From the NCBI RefSeq assembly GCF_041434935.1, contig NZ_CP107964.1, positions 992,001 to 1,056,000 of the forward strand: a DNA stretch of 64,000 nt. Direction: 5' to 3'. Within the stretch, counting starts at the first letter, position 1, and the number at the start of each line of letters is the position of its first letter. The DNA comes from Kitasatospora sp. NBC_00374 (GTDB taxonomy: Bacteria; Actinomycetota; Actinomycetes; Streptomycetales; Streptomycetaceae). The notes below the pieces were generated by a model that saw only the letters and a program-made list of their open reading frames with translations, did not search any database and was not told where the DNA came from. Shown here one piece after another: positions 26,075 through 34,496 of this stretch. The translations under genes and the position numbers were made by a program.

Positions 26075-27478
26075 TCAGGACTGCCGGCGCAGCCGACGGC
26101 TCTCCGCGGCGCGGCGGCGCCGGTGGCCCCAGGAGGCGGCGAGGCCGCGGTCCGGGTCGGGGGCGAGGCCGAGGACCACCTCGACGTGCGCTCCGCCGAG
26201 CCGGCTGCGCCGTAGCCGTACGTGGCCTCTGGTCGCGTTCGCGGCGCTGTGCGCGATGTCCAGGCCGAGGCCGGTCGACCCGCCCGTACTGGCGCCCCGG
26301 GACACCGCGCCGTCCGGGTCGGCGATGCCGGGCCCCGCGTCCTCGACCACCAGGACGACGCTCTGCGCGGTCCGCCGTACGCTCACCCCGAAGGCCGTGC
26401 CCTGCGGGGTGTGCCGGAAGACGTTGCCGACCAGGGCGTCCACGACGGCGGCCAGGTCGTCCTCCGGCAGCGGGACGGAGGTCGGCTCGTCGGTGGCGGC
26501 GAAGGCGCAGGCCCGGCCCTGCTGCTCGGCGAGCATCGACCAGAAGCCGACCCGGCGGCCGGCCACCTCGGCGACCCGGCAGGACGCCGACGGCCCGGCC
26601 GCCACCGGGCCCGCCTTCCCGGGCTCGGGCGCCGTCACCCGCGTGGACAGCGGTGTCTGGGCCGCGCGGATGATCGAGTCGAGTTCGGACTCCAGCTGGC
26701 GGACGGCCGCCCCCAGCTGGGCCGAACCGGGGACCGGCCCGATCCGCTCGGACGCGACGGTCAGCGCCATCAGCGGTGTCCGCAGCCGGTGCGAGAGGTC
26801 GGCGACCAACTCCCGCTCGCTCGCCAGCAGCTGGGACACCCGGTCCGCCATCACGTTGAACGCCACGCCGGCCTCGTACAGTTCGCTGGGGCCGGCCGGC
26901 TCCACCCGTACGGCCAGGTCTCCGGCGCCGAGGGCGGTGGAGGCCCGGGACAGGCCGCGTGAGGCCCCGACCATCCGGGAGCCGAGGCGGTCGGCCACCA
27001 CGACCGAGGCGATCACCAGGCAGACGGCCAGCAGCCCCATCACCGTCCAGGCCCTGGTCACCCCGCGGGTCAGCTCGGCCTGCGGCACGAACTCCTCCAC
27101 CACCGCGACCCGGCCGCCGTCCAGCAGCACGGGTTGCAGGTAGGCCCACCCGCCGGGCACGTTGCCCGCGGTGGACTTCCGGTCCGTCACGGCCCGGGTG
27201 AGCATCTCCTCGGGGGCGTGCGTCTCGCCGACGACCTGACCCTCCGGCAGGTGCACGCACGGCCGCTCGCCCCGGGGTATGCCGGACACCGCCAGCGCCA
27301 GCTCCCCCGGCTGGGAGGAGAGGACCATGGCCGGCAGCACCGCCACCGCCCGCCGCTCGGCGACGATCGTCGCCTGGGTCTCCACCTGGGTGCGCACCAG
27401 CAGGCCGAGCGGGATCAGGAAGGACACGGCCACCATCGAGGTGACCACCAGGGCGACCATCGCGAGTGTGGCCCTCAC
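26075..27478 (-). CDS. Sensor histidine kinase, two-component system
   Basis: 467 residues. Membrane helices at about 7-29 and 142-164 enclose an extracytoplasmic sensor domain of about 110 residues with a single Cys. A HAMP-like linker (about 165-215) leads to the phosphoacceptor motif LSHRLRTPL with His near residue 231, then ATP-binding boxes NVFRHTPQGTAFG, DAGPGI and GSTGLGLDIAHSAANATRGHV. The GTG start overlaps the stop of the response-regulator gene by four bases (GTGA), so the pair is translationally coupled. The sensor domain does not identify the signal. A 180-base gap separates it from the downstream lectin gene, which could be part of the same transcript. Confidence 0.95.
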   Translation of the reverse strand: MRATLAMVALVVTSMVAVSFLIPLGLLVRTQVETQATIVAERRAVAVLPAMVLSSQPGELALAVSGIPRGERPCVHLPEGQVVGETHAPEEMLTRAVTDRKSTAGNVPGGWAYLQPVLLDGGRVAVVEEFVPQAELTRGVTRAWTVMGLLAVCLVIASVVVADRLGSRMVGASRGLSRASTALGAGDLAVRVEPAGPSELYEAGVAFNVMADRVSQLLASERELVADLSHRLRTPLMALTVASERIGPVPGSAQLGAAVRQLESELDSIIRAAQTPLSTRVTAPEPGKAGPVAAGPSASCRVAEVAGRRVGFWSMLAEQQGRACAFAATDEPTSVPLPEDDLAAVVDALVGNVFRHTPQGTAFGVSVRRTAQSVVLVVEDAGPGIADPDGAVSRGASTGGSTGLGLDIAHSAANATRGHVRLRRSRLGGAHVEVVLGLAPDPDRGLAASWGHRRRRAAESRRLRRQS

Positions 27479-28197
27479 CGCGGCGACACCAGCTTCACCC
27501 CGACACCCCTGACGGTGTGCAGGTAGCGGGGCGTCGACGCCCGTTCACCGAGCTTGCGGCGCAGGCACGACAGGTGCACGTCGACGGTCTGCTCGTCCAC
27601 GTACGGCAGGCGCCACACCTCGGCCAGCAGCTGCCGTTTGGAGACCACCCGCCCGGCGTTCCTCGCCAGGAACTCCAGCAGGTCGAACTCGCGCCGGGTC
27701 AGGGCCAGTTCCCGGCCGGCGAGCTGGGCGGCGCGCGCCGTCGGATCGATCCACAGCTCGCCGACGACCAGCGGCGCGGTGCCGGCGGCGGCACCGCCGT
27801 CGGGGCCGCCGCCGAGCCCGGCCGCCCCGGTCTGCACGGCGCTGCGGCGCAGGACGGCCGCGAGCCGGGCGACGAGCTGCCCGGCGGAGAACGGCTTGAC
27901 CAGGTAGTCGTCGGCGCCGGCGTTGAGCAGCTTGATGATCTCCCGGTCGTCGGAGCGGGCGGTCGCCACCAGGACCGGCACCTGGGACAGCCCGCGGATC
28001 ATCCGCAGCGCGTCGGCGCCGTCCAGGTCGGGCAGTCCGAGGTCGAGCACCACCGCGTCCGGCTGCCACTGCGTGACCTCCCGCAGAGCGCCGAGGGCGT
28101 CGGGGGACGTACGCACGACGAGCCCGTGCGCGGTCAGTTCGTCCAGCAGGTAGGTACGGATGATCGGGTCGTCTTCGACGACGAGCACGGACGTCAT
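27475..28197 (-). CDS. OmpR/PhoB-family response regulator
   Basis: 240 residues. The receiver domain has the acidic pair E8-D9-D10, phosphoacceptor Asp52 in LDLGLPDLDG, Thr79 in VATARSDD and Lys101 in YLVKPFS. A Gly/Ala-rich linker (about 117-135) joins a winged-helix domain with LTRREFDLLEFLARNAGRVVSKRQLL and VDEQTVDVHLSCLRRKL, ending VRGVGVKL, the OmpR/PhoB type that binds tandem 11-bp repeats. Start ATG 28197. Upstream at 28293-28336 lie four such repeats, so autoregulation is likely, and a matching array at 24717-24760 suggests a second target. Partner kinase overlaps by four bases. Confidence 0.96.
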   Translation of the reverse strand: MTSVLVVEDDPIIRTYLLDELTAHGLVVRTSPDALGALREVTQWQPDAVVLDLGLPDLDGADALRMIRGLSQVPVLVATARSDDREIIKLLNAGADDYLVKPFSAGQLVARLAAVLRRSAVQTGAAGLGGGPDGGAAAGTAPLVVGELWIDPTARAAQLAGRELALTRREFDLLEFLARNAGRVVSKRQLLAEVWRLPYVDEQTVDVHLSCLRRKLGERASTPRYLHTVRGVGVKLVSPR

Positions 28198-28292
28198 GGC
28201 GGACACCGTAGCGGACCGTCCGGCCGGCCCCCAGCCCCGCCAACTGCGCGAACGCACCGGGCGGGCCCGGCGGCCGGGGCGGCGGGCCGGAG

Positions 28293-28365
28293 GTCAGCGG
28301 AACCTCAGGGCAACGTTAGGGGAGTCTGAGCACCGCGGATCGACTGCCGGGCAGCCCGTACGATC
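28293..28365. promoter_or_regulatory. Four 11-bp direct repeats plus conserved GGATC and CGTACGATC elements (copy B)
   Basis: Units GTCAGCGGAAC, CTCAGGGCAAC, GTTAGGGGAGT and CTGAGCACCGC run from 28293 to 28336, followed by GGATC (28337-28341) and CGTACGATC (28357-28365). The spacing from CTGAGCAC to GGATC and to CGTACGATC is the same as in copy A at 24.7 kb, although the rest of the flanks differ. It sits about 100 bases upstream of the response-regulator start and in the gap after the phosphorylase gene. Confidence 0.65.
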
Positions 28366-28413
28366 AGTCGCAGCGGCATGCACCGTGGCAACTCACCGCC
28401 CGAACCGGCGTCA

Positions 28414-29256
28414 TCACTCGACGGGCCGGAACCCGTCCAGGGCGTGCGAGCAGACACAGTCCCGGGCGGCCGGCAGCCCTTCGAAGGCCGCGAACAGGAC
28501 GGTCCGCAGCCGGTCGACGTTGCGGCCGAAGACCGCCAGCACCTCGGCGTGGGTGACGCCCTCCCCGGTCTCGACACCCGCGTCCAGATCGGTGACCAGG
28601 GCCAACGAGGTGTAGCAGAGGCCGAGTTCGCGGGCCAGGACGGCCTCCGGGTGGCCGGTCATGCCGATCACCGACCAACCGTTCCCGGTGTACCAGCGGG
28701 ACTCTGCGCGGGTGGAGAAGCGCGGCCCCTCGATGACCACCAGGGTGCCGCCGTCCACCGCCTCCCAGCCGCTGTCCCGCGCGGCGGCGAGGGCCGCGCG
28801 CCGGCCGTCCGGGCAGTACGGGTCGGCCATCGACACGTGCACCACCTCGGGCACCGTCCCGTCCGGGAGCGGCAGCCCGTCGTAGTAGGTCTGTACCCGG
28901 CCGGTCGTCCGGTCGACGAACTGGTCCGGCACGACGAGCGTCCCCGGCCCGTACTCGGGGCGCAGCCCGCCGACCGCGCACGGGCCGAGCACCTGCCGTA
29001 CGCCCAGCGAGCGCAGCGCCCAGAGGTTGGCCCGGTAGTTGATCCGGTGCGGTGGCAGGGTGTGGCCGCGGCCGTGGCGCGGGAGGAAGGCGACGGTGCG
29101 CCCGGCCGCCTCGCCGACGAAGAGCGAGTCGCTGGGCGGCCCGTACGGGGTGTCGACGGTGACCTCGGTGACGTCGTCCAGCAGCGCGTACAGCCCGGAG
29201 CCGCCGATCACGCCGAGTTCGGCCCGTACGGGGGCTTCTGATTGCGAGTCGGCCAT
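28414..29256 (-). CDS. mtnP: S-methyl-5'-thioadenosine phosphorylase
   Basis: 280 residues, the usual family length. Cleaves methylthioadenosine with phosphate to adenine and methylthioribose-1-phosphate, salvaging the by-product of polyamine and related S-adenosylmethionine pathways. Motifs: GVIGGSGLYAL, phosphate-site RHGRGHTLPPHRINYRANLWAL, EGPRFSTRAES and IGMTGHPEAVLARELGLCYTSLALVTDLDAG. The TDLD motif keeps the Asp residues that select 6-aminopurines, arguing for adenosine over inosine substrates. ATG 29256 follows AGGACGAGAG. It is alone in its transcription unit, downstream of nothing obviously related; the two-component system lies downstream on the same strand. Confidence 0.93.
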   Translation of the reverse strand: MADSQSEAPVRAELGVIGGSGLYALLDDVTEVTVDTPYGPPSDSLFVGEAAGRTVAFLPRHGRGHTLPPHRINYRANLWALRSLGVRQVLGPCAVGGLRPEYGPGTLVVPDQFVDRTTGRVQTYYDGLPLPDGTVPEVVHVSMADPYCPDGRRAALAAARDSGWEAVDGGTLVVIEGPRFSTRAESRWYTGNGWSVIGMTGHPEAVLARELGLCYTSLALVTDLDAGVETGEGVTHAEVLAVFGRNVDRLRTVLFAAFEGLPAARDCVCSHALDGFRPVE

Positions 29257-29408
29257 GGGGCTCTCGTCCTTCCCTGGGTGGGTACTGCGGCCCGGTCGGG
29301 ACGCCGCCACCAGCCTATGAGCCGCCCGGCCCGGAATCAGGCCGGGAACCTTACGGTTCGCGTACGGCGCCGCGTACAGTGACACCCCGGACGGACAGGA
29401 GTGACCAC

Positions 29409-30152
29409 GTGGACAGACAGGCTGCGGTACCGCGGGCCGGCGACCACCAGGCCCTGGCGTGGCGGGTGCGGCCCACGTCGCCGAGCGCCGCGGTGCTGGT
29501 GCTGCACGGCGGCCAGGTGGCCGGTCTGCGTGCGCCCGGGCCGGTCAACCTTCCGGGCCTGCGGATGCGCGGATTCACCTGCGCCGTGGAGCGGGCCACC
29601 GCGGGCGCGGACGTCGCGGTCGGGACGGTCCGCTACCGCTGCCGGGGCTGGAACGGCGACCGGGCGGACGCCGCCCGGGACACCCTGGCCGCGCTCTCCG
29701 ACCTCGCGGAGGAACTCGGCCCGGTGCCGACCGTACTGATCGGCCACTCGATGGGCGGCCGGGCCGCACTGCGGGCCGCCGGCCACCCGTGCGTGACCGG
29801 CGTGGTCGCGCTGGCCCCCTGGTGCCCCGAGGACGAACCCTGCGAGCACCTGTCGGACCGGCGGCTGCTGATGCTGCACGGTGACCGGGACCGGGTGACG
29901 GCCCCCGCCGACACCCTGGTCTTCGCCGGCCGGGCCCGCGCGGCGGGCGCCCAGGTCGCGGGCTACCGGGTCGAGGGCAGCGGGCACACCCTGCTGCGCC
30001 GGGCCGGCGACTGGCACCGGGCGGCGGCCCGGCTCACCGCCGGGCTGCTGGGCCTGGCCGAACTGCCCGCGGAGGTGGCCGCCGCGCTCGCGCTGCGCTC
30101 GCCGCTGGAGGGCGGGCTCCAACTGCCGCTGGCGGCGGCCGGCCACCGCTGA
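29409..30152 (+). CDS. Alpha/beta-fold hydrolase
   Basis: 247 residues with the alpha/beta hydrolase layout: oxyanion-region LVLHGGQVAG, nucleophile elbow IGHSMGGRAALR (Ser), acid in LMLHGDRDRVTAP (Asp) and late VEGSGHTLLRR (His). No signal peptide or lid domain is seen, so it is a compact cytosolic esterase/lipase-type enzyme of unknown substrate. GTG 29409 is chosen because AGGAG ends seven bases upstream. It diverges from methylthioadenosine phosphorylase and converges with the methyltransferase gene, with only three bases between the latter two stop codons. Confidence 0.88.
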   Translation: MDRQAAVPRAGDHQALAWRVRPTSPSAAVLVLHGGQVAGLRAPGPVNLPGLRMRGFTCAVERATAGADVAVGTVRYRCRGWNGDRADAARDTLAALSDLAEELGPVPTVLIGHSMGGRAALRAAGHPCVTGVVALAPWCPEDEPCEHLSDRRLLMLHGDRDRVTAPADTLVFAGRARAAGAQVAGYRVEGSGHTLLRRAGDWHRAAARLTAGLLGLAELPAEVAAALALRSPLEGGLQLPLAAAGHR

Positions 30153-30155
30153 CCC

Positions 30156-30968
30156 TCACGGTTTGCGGGCGACCCCGGCGTAGCAGGAGGCCTCGATGTC
30201 GGTCGAGGCCGCGGCCCGCTCCTCGTCGTCCGGCTGCCACCGGTGGGCCGGCACTATGCCCGGGTCGAGCAGCTCCCAGCCGTCGAAGAACCGGGCGATC
30301 TCCGCACGCGTGCGGGCCTGGACGGCGGTGCCGGCCGCCCGGTAGGTGTCGGTGACCCGGGCGATGCCGGCCGGGTCGAAGTCCGGGGTCGCGTGCGAGA
30401 TGGCCAGCGTGCTGCCCGACGGCAGGGTCGCCTTGAAGTGCTCGACGATCTCGTGGGCGCCGCGCTCGTCGGGGACGAAGTGCAGCAGCGCGTTCAGACT
30501 GAGCGCGACCGGGCGGTCGAGGTCGAGGGTGTCGAGCAGTTCCGGCGCCTTGAGCAGCGCGGCCGGGTCGGTCACGTCGGACTGGACGTAGGCGGTCCGG
30601 CCGAGGGGGTGGCTCTGCAGCAGGGCCCGCGCGTGCGCCAGCACGATTGGGTCGTTGTCCGTGTAGACCACCCGCGCCTCGGGGCGTTCGCCCTGGACCA
30701 CCTCGTGCAGGTTCGGCGAGGTGGGGATCCCGGTCCCGACGTCGAGGAACTGGGCGAGTCCGAGGCGGGCGAGCAGGCGGGTGGAGCGGTGCATGAACCG
30801 GCGGTTGATCCGGGCCGCGGTCGGGGCCGACGGGAACGCCTCGATCGCCTGCGCGGCGGCCTCCCGGTCGGCGGGGAAGTTGGTCTTCCCGCCCAGGAAG
30901 TAGTCGTACATCCGGGCCGAGTGGGCCCGGTCGAGCTCCAGATCGACCATGCCGTCCGCATCTGCCAT
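30156..30968 (-). CDS. SAM-dependent methyltransferase, DUF574/Methyltransf_19 type
   Basis: 270 residues. The start HSARMYDYFLGGKTNFPADR is the diagnostic N-terminal motif of the large actinobacterial DUF574 family; the SAM site follows as AQFLDVGTGIPTSPNLHEV, then VVYTDNDPIVLAHARALL, and SLNALLHFVPD. Target molecules are unknown for nearly all members, and Streptomyces genomes carry dozens. AGGGGGCAG precedes ATG 30968. Transcription unit appears single. It faces the alpha/beta hydrolase gene end to end. Confidence 0.92.
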   Translation of the reverse strand: MADADGMVDLELDRAHSARMYDYFLGGKTNFPADREAAAQAIEAFPSAPTAARINRRFMHRSTRLLARLGLAQFLDVGTGIPTSPNLHEVVQGERPEARVVYTDNDPIVLAHARALLQSHPLGRTAYVQSDVTDPAALLKAPELLDTLDLDRPVALSLNALLHFVPDERGAHEIVEHFKATLPSGSTLAISHATPDFDPAGIARVTDTYRAAGTAVQARTRAEIARFFDGWELLDPGIVPAHRWQPDDEERAAASTDIEASCYAGVARKP

Positions 30969-31222
30969 CGTCTGCCCCCTCGCACTGTCGGACGGCCCAC
31001 CGGAGGAACCGGCGGGCCGGGTGCCGCCGTCCTTCCGAGGTACTGATCACCCGAATGGAGCGGAGCGTAGTCATACTATTGCCCTGTGGCAGAAAACTTC
31101 CGGAGCCGCTGCACATCGGGGGCACAAATCCGGTTGGCTGGCCACTAGGAGAACGCCTGTGCCAGAACCGCCGCGTCCCCCGGCGCGGACTACCCCCCGA
31201 ACAGCCCTGACAGGAAAGCCTG

Positions 31223-31843
31223 ATGGGACACCCGCCCACCGACCTCCCGGGCAGCGAGACGCTGTCCCCGCCACGGCCGTCCTTACCGCGGTCGCACCAC
31301 CGCCCGGCCGCCCGGCGGACCCCGGTGACCTTCGACGCCTTCCACGAGTACCACCACAAGCTCTGGCTCCGCTACGCCCACACCCACGTCGGCCGGCGCG
31401 ACGCCGCCCGCACCGTGGTCGAGGACGCCTGCGCCGACCTGCTGCGCAACTGGGACCACGTGCTCGCCCAGGAGTCGGTGCCCGGCTACGCCTGGACCGT
31501 CCTCAAGGAGCACGTCCACGACTGGCTCGACCGGCACGGCCGGCAGCCGGCCATGGTCGGCACCGCGGCCTTCCAGGCGGCGATCGGCAAACTGCTGGTC
31601 CACGAGCTCCGGGACGAGTTCGCCGTCATCGAGAGCGAACTCGGCCTGTACGCGGCGATCGCCGAACTGCCGGACCGTCAGTACGACGTGGTGGTGGTGC
31701 GCTACGTACTCGGCCGCTCGGACCGCGAGGTGGCGCAGTACCTGGGGATCGAGGAGGCCACCGTCCGCTCGCACGTACGGCACGCCAAGCGGCGCCTCGC
31801 GAAGAGACTGAACCTGCCCAGTTGTCCCGAGCCGGAAGAGTGA
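31223..31843 (+). CDS. ECF-type RNA polymerase sigma factor
   Basis: 206 residues. After a Pro/Arg-rich leader of about 35 residues comes a sigma region 2-like part (FHEYHHKLWLRYAHTHVGRRDAARTVVEDACADLLRNW) and a clear region 4 (AIAELPDRQYDVVVVRYVLGRSDREVAQYLGIEEATVRSHVRHAKRRLAKRL). AGGA lies seven bases before ATG 31223; an in-frame GTG at 31325 would trim the leader. Its stop overlaps the start of the next gene by four bases (GTGA), so the second protein is made in step and may be its regulator, although it is not a recognisable zinc-type anti-sigma factor. Confidence 0.88.
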   Translation: MGHPPTDLPGSETLSPPRPSLPRSHHRPAARRTPVTFDAFHEYHHKLWLRYAHTHVGRRDAARTVVEDACADLLRNWDHVLAQESVPGYAWTVLKEHVHDWLDRHGRQPAMVGTAAFQAAIGKLLVHELRDEFAVIESELGLYAAIAELPDRQYDVVVVRYVLGRSDREVAQYLGIEEATVRSHVRHAKRRLAKRLNLPSCPEPEE

Positions 31844-32544
31844 CCGTGCACCGCGCCCACGAACACCCGTCCGTCGAACGGATGCTCGGCGACGCCGAGA
31901 TCCTCGCCGACGAGTACGAGGACTACGACGGCGCGGCCGCGCGCGAGCGGATCGCCGCCCTGCCGCGGGCCCACCGGGCCCCGCGGTCGTCCTCCCCCGG
32001 GTACCGGTTCCCGGCCGGTACCGACCGGGCCGCCCACGACCTCGACCTGGCCGTCACCCTGGTCGTCACCGCACCCCACGCCGCGGCCGGGCTGCGGCGG
32101 CTCGCGGACGGGGAGGACATGGACCCGGCCGGCGCCCTGGTGTTCGGCGCGCTGCTGCACCTGGCCGGGTACCGCGACGCCGCCTGCTTCTGGTGGCAGT
32201 TCGCGGCCGGCGGCGGCAGCCGGAACGCCGCCTTCTGCCTCTTCCTGGCGCACCGCAGGCGCGCCGAGTTCCGGGACGCGGAGCACTGGCGCACCCAGGG
32301 GCGCCGGCTCACCGCCCATCTGCACCGGCACTCCGCGAGCGGCTCGCGGGAGTCGCTGCTGCCGCAGGAGGTCCAGCACGACCTGATCAAGCAGTGCCAC
32401 AGCGGGCGGCGCCTGGTCCTGCCGCCCCGCCTCGAAGCGGCCATCAACCGCCTGCATGTCGAGTGCCCCGACGCCGACTTCGGCGAGATCCCGCAGCCCT
32501 CCGCCACGCTCGCCGAGGAACTCACCGCCCCCACGGGGCCCTGA
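31840..32544 (+). CDS. Hypothetical protein translationally coupled to the ECF sigma factor
   Basis: 234 residues, starting at the GTG within the sigma-factor stop (GTGA). The middle is helical with repeat-like pattern (GALVFGALLHLAGYRDAACFWWQFAAGGGSRNAAFCLFLAH), reminiscent of Sel1/TPR-like helical hairpins seen in actinomycete sigma-linked proteins. No membrane helix, HxxxCxxC zinc motif or enzyme signature is present. Strict coupling suggests a function tied to the sigma factor, such as binding or sensing, but that is inference. Confidence 0.7.
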   Translation: MTVHRAHEHPSVERMLGDAEILADEYEDYDGAAARERIAALPRAHRAPRSSSPGYRFPAGTDRAAHDLDLAVTLVVTAPHAAAGLRRLADGEDMDPAGALVFGALLHLAGYRDAACFWWQFAAGGGSRNAAFCLFLAHRRRAEFRDAEHWRTQGRRLTAHLHRHSASGSRESLLPQEVQHDLIKQCHSGRRLVLPPRLEAAINRLHVECPDADFGEIPQPSATLAEELTAPTGP

Positions 32545-32674
32545 GGCCCGACCGCCGTCAACACCGGTGCCGGAGATTCACCCGGACTTGCCCGCTTGGC
32601 CTGCGGGAACAGGGGCAGACGGGCACCGGAAGCCCGGCCCCGGGTAACCCGGGCGGCAGAACGAGGAGCGGATC

Positions 32675-33196
32675 GTGGTCGAGGTCAACGGTGTGGTCGG
32701 AGTGTACGGATCGATGCGGGACGCCGAGGAGGCCGTCCGCATTCTGCTCGAACAGGGAGTGCCCGCCGACGAGTTGTCGGTCATCGGTCAGGAGCTGCGG
32801 AGCCAGACCGAGGTGCACGGCTTCGTCTGCGCCGACGACGGGAGCGACAGCTGGACGGGCGGCCTGTTCGGCGTGCTGAGCGGCACCGCGCTGCTGCTGG
32901 TACCGGAGGTCGGGCCGCTGCTGGTGCTCGGCCCGCTGGCGGCCGGCGCCGTCGCGGCCGCCGAGGACGCGGCCTGCGGCGGCGGTCTGGACACCCTGCT
33001 CGGGCACTTCCTGACCGAGCGCCACGTGCCCGGCTACGCCCAGCACGTCCAGGCCGGCAGCTACCTGGTGGTGCGGCACGGCCCCGGCGCCCCGGACGGC
33101 GCGCTGGTGATGCAGTACAACACCACCCCGGTGGCCGAGATCGAACGCATCGACGACCTGGTCCCGGCGCAGCTGACCGGCGACCGCGTGCACTGA
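32675..33196 (+). CDS. Glycine-zipper general-stress-type protein
   Basis: 173 residues. An N-terminal VNGVVGVYGSMRDAEEAVRILLEQGVPADELSVIG resembles the start of general stress protein 17M-like domains. The middle is a Gly/Ala hydrophobic hairpin (GLFGVLSGTALLLVPEVGPLLVLGPLAAG) of glycine-zipper character, and the C-terminus repeats a ferredoxin-like strand pattern (GSYLVVRHG). A related architecture occurs at 49.3 kb. GTG 32675 has AGGAG upstream. It is followed by a long perfect hairpin, so it is monocistronic. Molecular function is unknown; relatives are induced by osmotic and general stress. Confidence 0.75.
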   Translation: MVEVNGVVGVYGSMRDAEEAVRILLEQGVPADELSVIGQELRSQTEVHGFVCADDGSDSWTGGLFGVLSGTALLLVPEVGPLLVLGPLAAGAVAAAEDAACGGGLDTLLGHFLTERHVPGYAQHVQAGSYLVVRHGPGAPDGALVMQYNTTPVAEIERIDDLVPAQLTGDRVH

Positions 33197-33205
33197 GCGC
33201 CGGAC

Positions 33206-33258
33206 CCGGGCGGCCCGTCATGCCTTCGCAGGCCGACAGGGCATGACGGGCCGCCCGG
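33206..33258 (+). terminator. Perfect 19-bp hairpin terminator
   Basis: Arms 33206-33224 and 33240-33258 are perfectly complementary over 19 bases around a 15-base loop, ten bases after the stop of the stress protein gene and 90 bases before the PRC-barrel gene. Confidence 0.8.
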
Positions 33259-33348
33259 ACGGGCAGACGAGCCACGGCACCCCGCGGGCGGGCCGGTTCC
33301 GGGGGCATTGTGGTCTCCCGGCGACAGCATCGGAACGAGGAGGCGGAT

Positions 33349-33621
33349 GTGGCGCAGCGGCATGTGGACCTGGTGGGGTACCGGGTCGACGCGGTCGACG
33401 GCCATGTCGGCCGGGTCGACCGGCACTCGGTGTACCTGGACGAGCGGCACATCCTGGTGGACACCGGTGTCTGGGTCTTCGGCAAGGAGATCAGCGTGCC
33501 GATGTCCGCGGTGGCCGACCTGGACGAGGACGGGCGCACGGTGCGGCTGGACATGACCAGGGAGCAGCTCAAGCAGCTGTACCGCGACCAGACCGCCGCC
33601 TACTTCCCCACCGGGAGCTGA
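33349..33621 (+). CDS. PRC-barrel domain protein
   Basis: 90 residues forming one PRC-barrel-like domain: VGYRVDAVDGHVGRVDRH, a strand pair around ILVDTGVWVFGKEISVPMSAVADLDED, and a C-terminal helix REQLKQLY. Such small barrels bind partners in RNA processing or photosynthetic contexts and are commonly found as stress-linked proteins in actinomycetes. GTG 33349 has GAGGAGG five bases upstream, a decisive ribosome site; a longer in-frame start at 33310 lacks one. It converges with the sugar permease gene. Confidence 0.75.
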   Translation: MAQRHVDLVGYRVDAVDGHVGRVDRHSVYLDERHILVDTGVWVFGKEISVPMSAVADLDEDGRTVRLDMTREQLKQLYRDQTAAYFPTGS

Positions 33622-33644
33622 CCCGGCCGGCGGCGGCCGCCCGC

Positions 33645-34496
33645 TCAGCCCTTGACCGCCCCGGCGGTCAGGCCGCCCGCCAGGTGCCGCTGGACGAGCA
33701 GGAAGAACACCACCACCGGGAGCGCGACGATGGTCGATCCGGCCATCAGCGCCCCGTAGTCGGTGCCCTCGGTGGTCACGAAGTGGGTCAGCCACAGCGG
33801 GACGGTGTGCTTGTCGGGGGTGCCCAGCAGGAAGTACGCGAAGAGGTACTCGTTCCAGGCCAGCACCATCGCGTAGACGGAGGTGGCGATCAGGCCGGGC
33901 AGGGTGAGCGGCAGCACGACGCGGCGGAAGGCGGCCGCCCGGCCGCAGCCGTCGACCATGGCGGCCTCCTCCAGTTCGCGCGGGACGGCGGCCACGAATC
34001 CCCGCAGCGTCCAGACGGCGAAGGGCAGGACGAACGCGAGGTAGGTGACGACCAGTCCGGTGATGCTGTCGGACAGGCCGACGTCGCTGAGGGTGAGGAA
34101 GATCGGGATCACCAGGGCGACGTGCGGCACCATCTGGACCAGCATGACGGCGGCCACGTACAGCCCCTTCCCCCGGAAGCGGAAGCGGGCGACGGCGAGT
34201 GCCGAGCCGAGGGCCACGGCCATCGCCAGCACCACGGTCGCCCCCGTGACCACGGCGCTGTTGCCGACGGCGCGCCAGAACAGCGGGTCGGCGGCGACCT
34301 TGGAGAAGTGCGCGACGGTCGGCCGGTGCGGCCACAGCCGGGGAGTGGCGGCGCGGATCCCGGCGCCGGGCGTGAACGCGGTGGCGGCCATCCAGTAGAC
34401 GGGGAAGGCCCACACGGCGGCGACGGCGAGCCCGAGCAGCGAGAGCGCGGCCGTCCGGGCCCGGCGGGCTGCGGAGCGGGGGGCGGTCGGGGTCAC
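33645..34496 (-). CDS. Sugar ABC transporter permease (MalG-like)
   Basis: 283 residues with six predicted membrane helices and the MalG-type EAA loop LEEAAMVDGCGRAAAFRRVVLPLTLPGL, where the importer contacts its ATPase. The C-terminal YFLLGTPDKHTVPLWL pattern is typical of CUT1 carbohydrate importers. GTG 34496 overlaps the upstream permease stop by four bases. No ATPase gene follows, as in many Streptomyces sugar importers that share the multitasking ATPase MsiK. Last gene of the three-gene importer operon. Confidence 0.94.
   Translation of the reverse strand: MTPTAPRSAARRARTAALSLLGLAVAAVWAFPVYWMAATAFTPGAGIRAATPRLWPHRPTVAHFSKVAADPLFWRAVGNSAVVTGATVVLAMAVALGSALAVARFRFRGKGLYVAAVMLVQMVPHVALVIPIFLTLSDVGLSDSITGLVVTYLAFVLPFAVWTLRGFVAAVPRELEEAAMVDGCGRAAAFRRVVLPLTLPGLIATSVYAMVLAWNEYLFAYFLLGTPDKHTVPLWLTHFVTTEGTDYGALMAGSTIVALPVVVFFLLVQRHLAGGLTAGAVKG

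Noticed and set aside
33621..33660. A hairpin between the PRC-barrel and permease genes as a terminator.
   Set aside because: Only a five-base complementary pair (GCTGA/TCAGC) was found, too weak to call.
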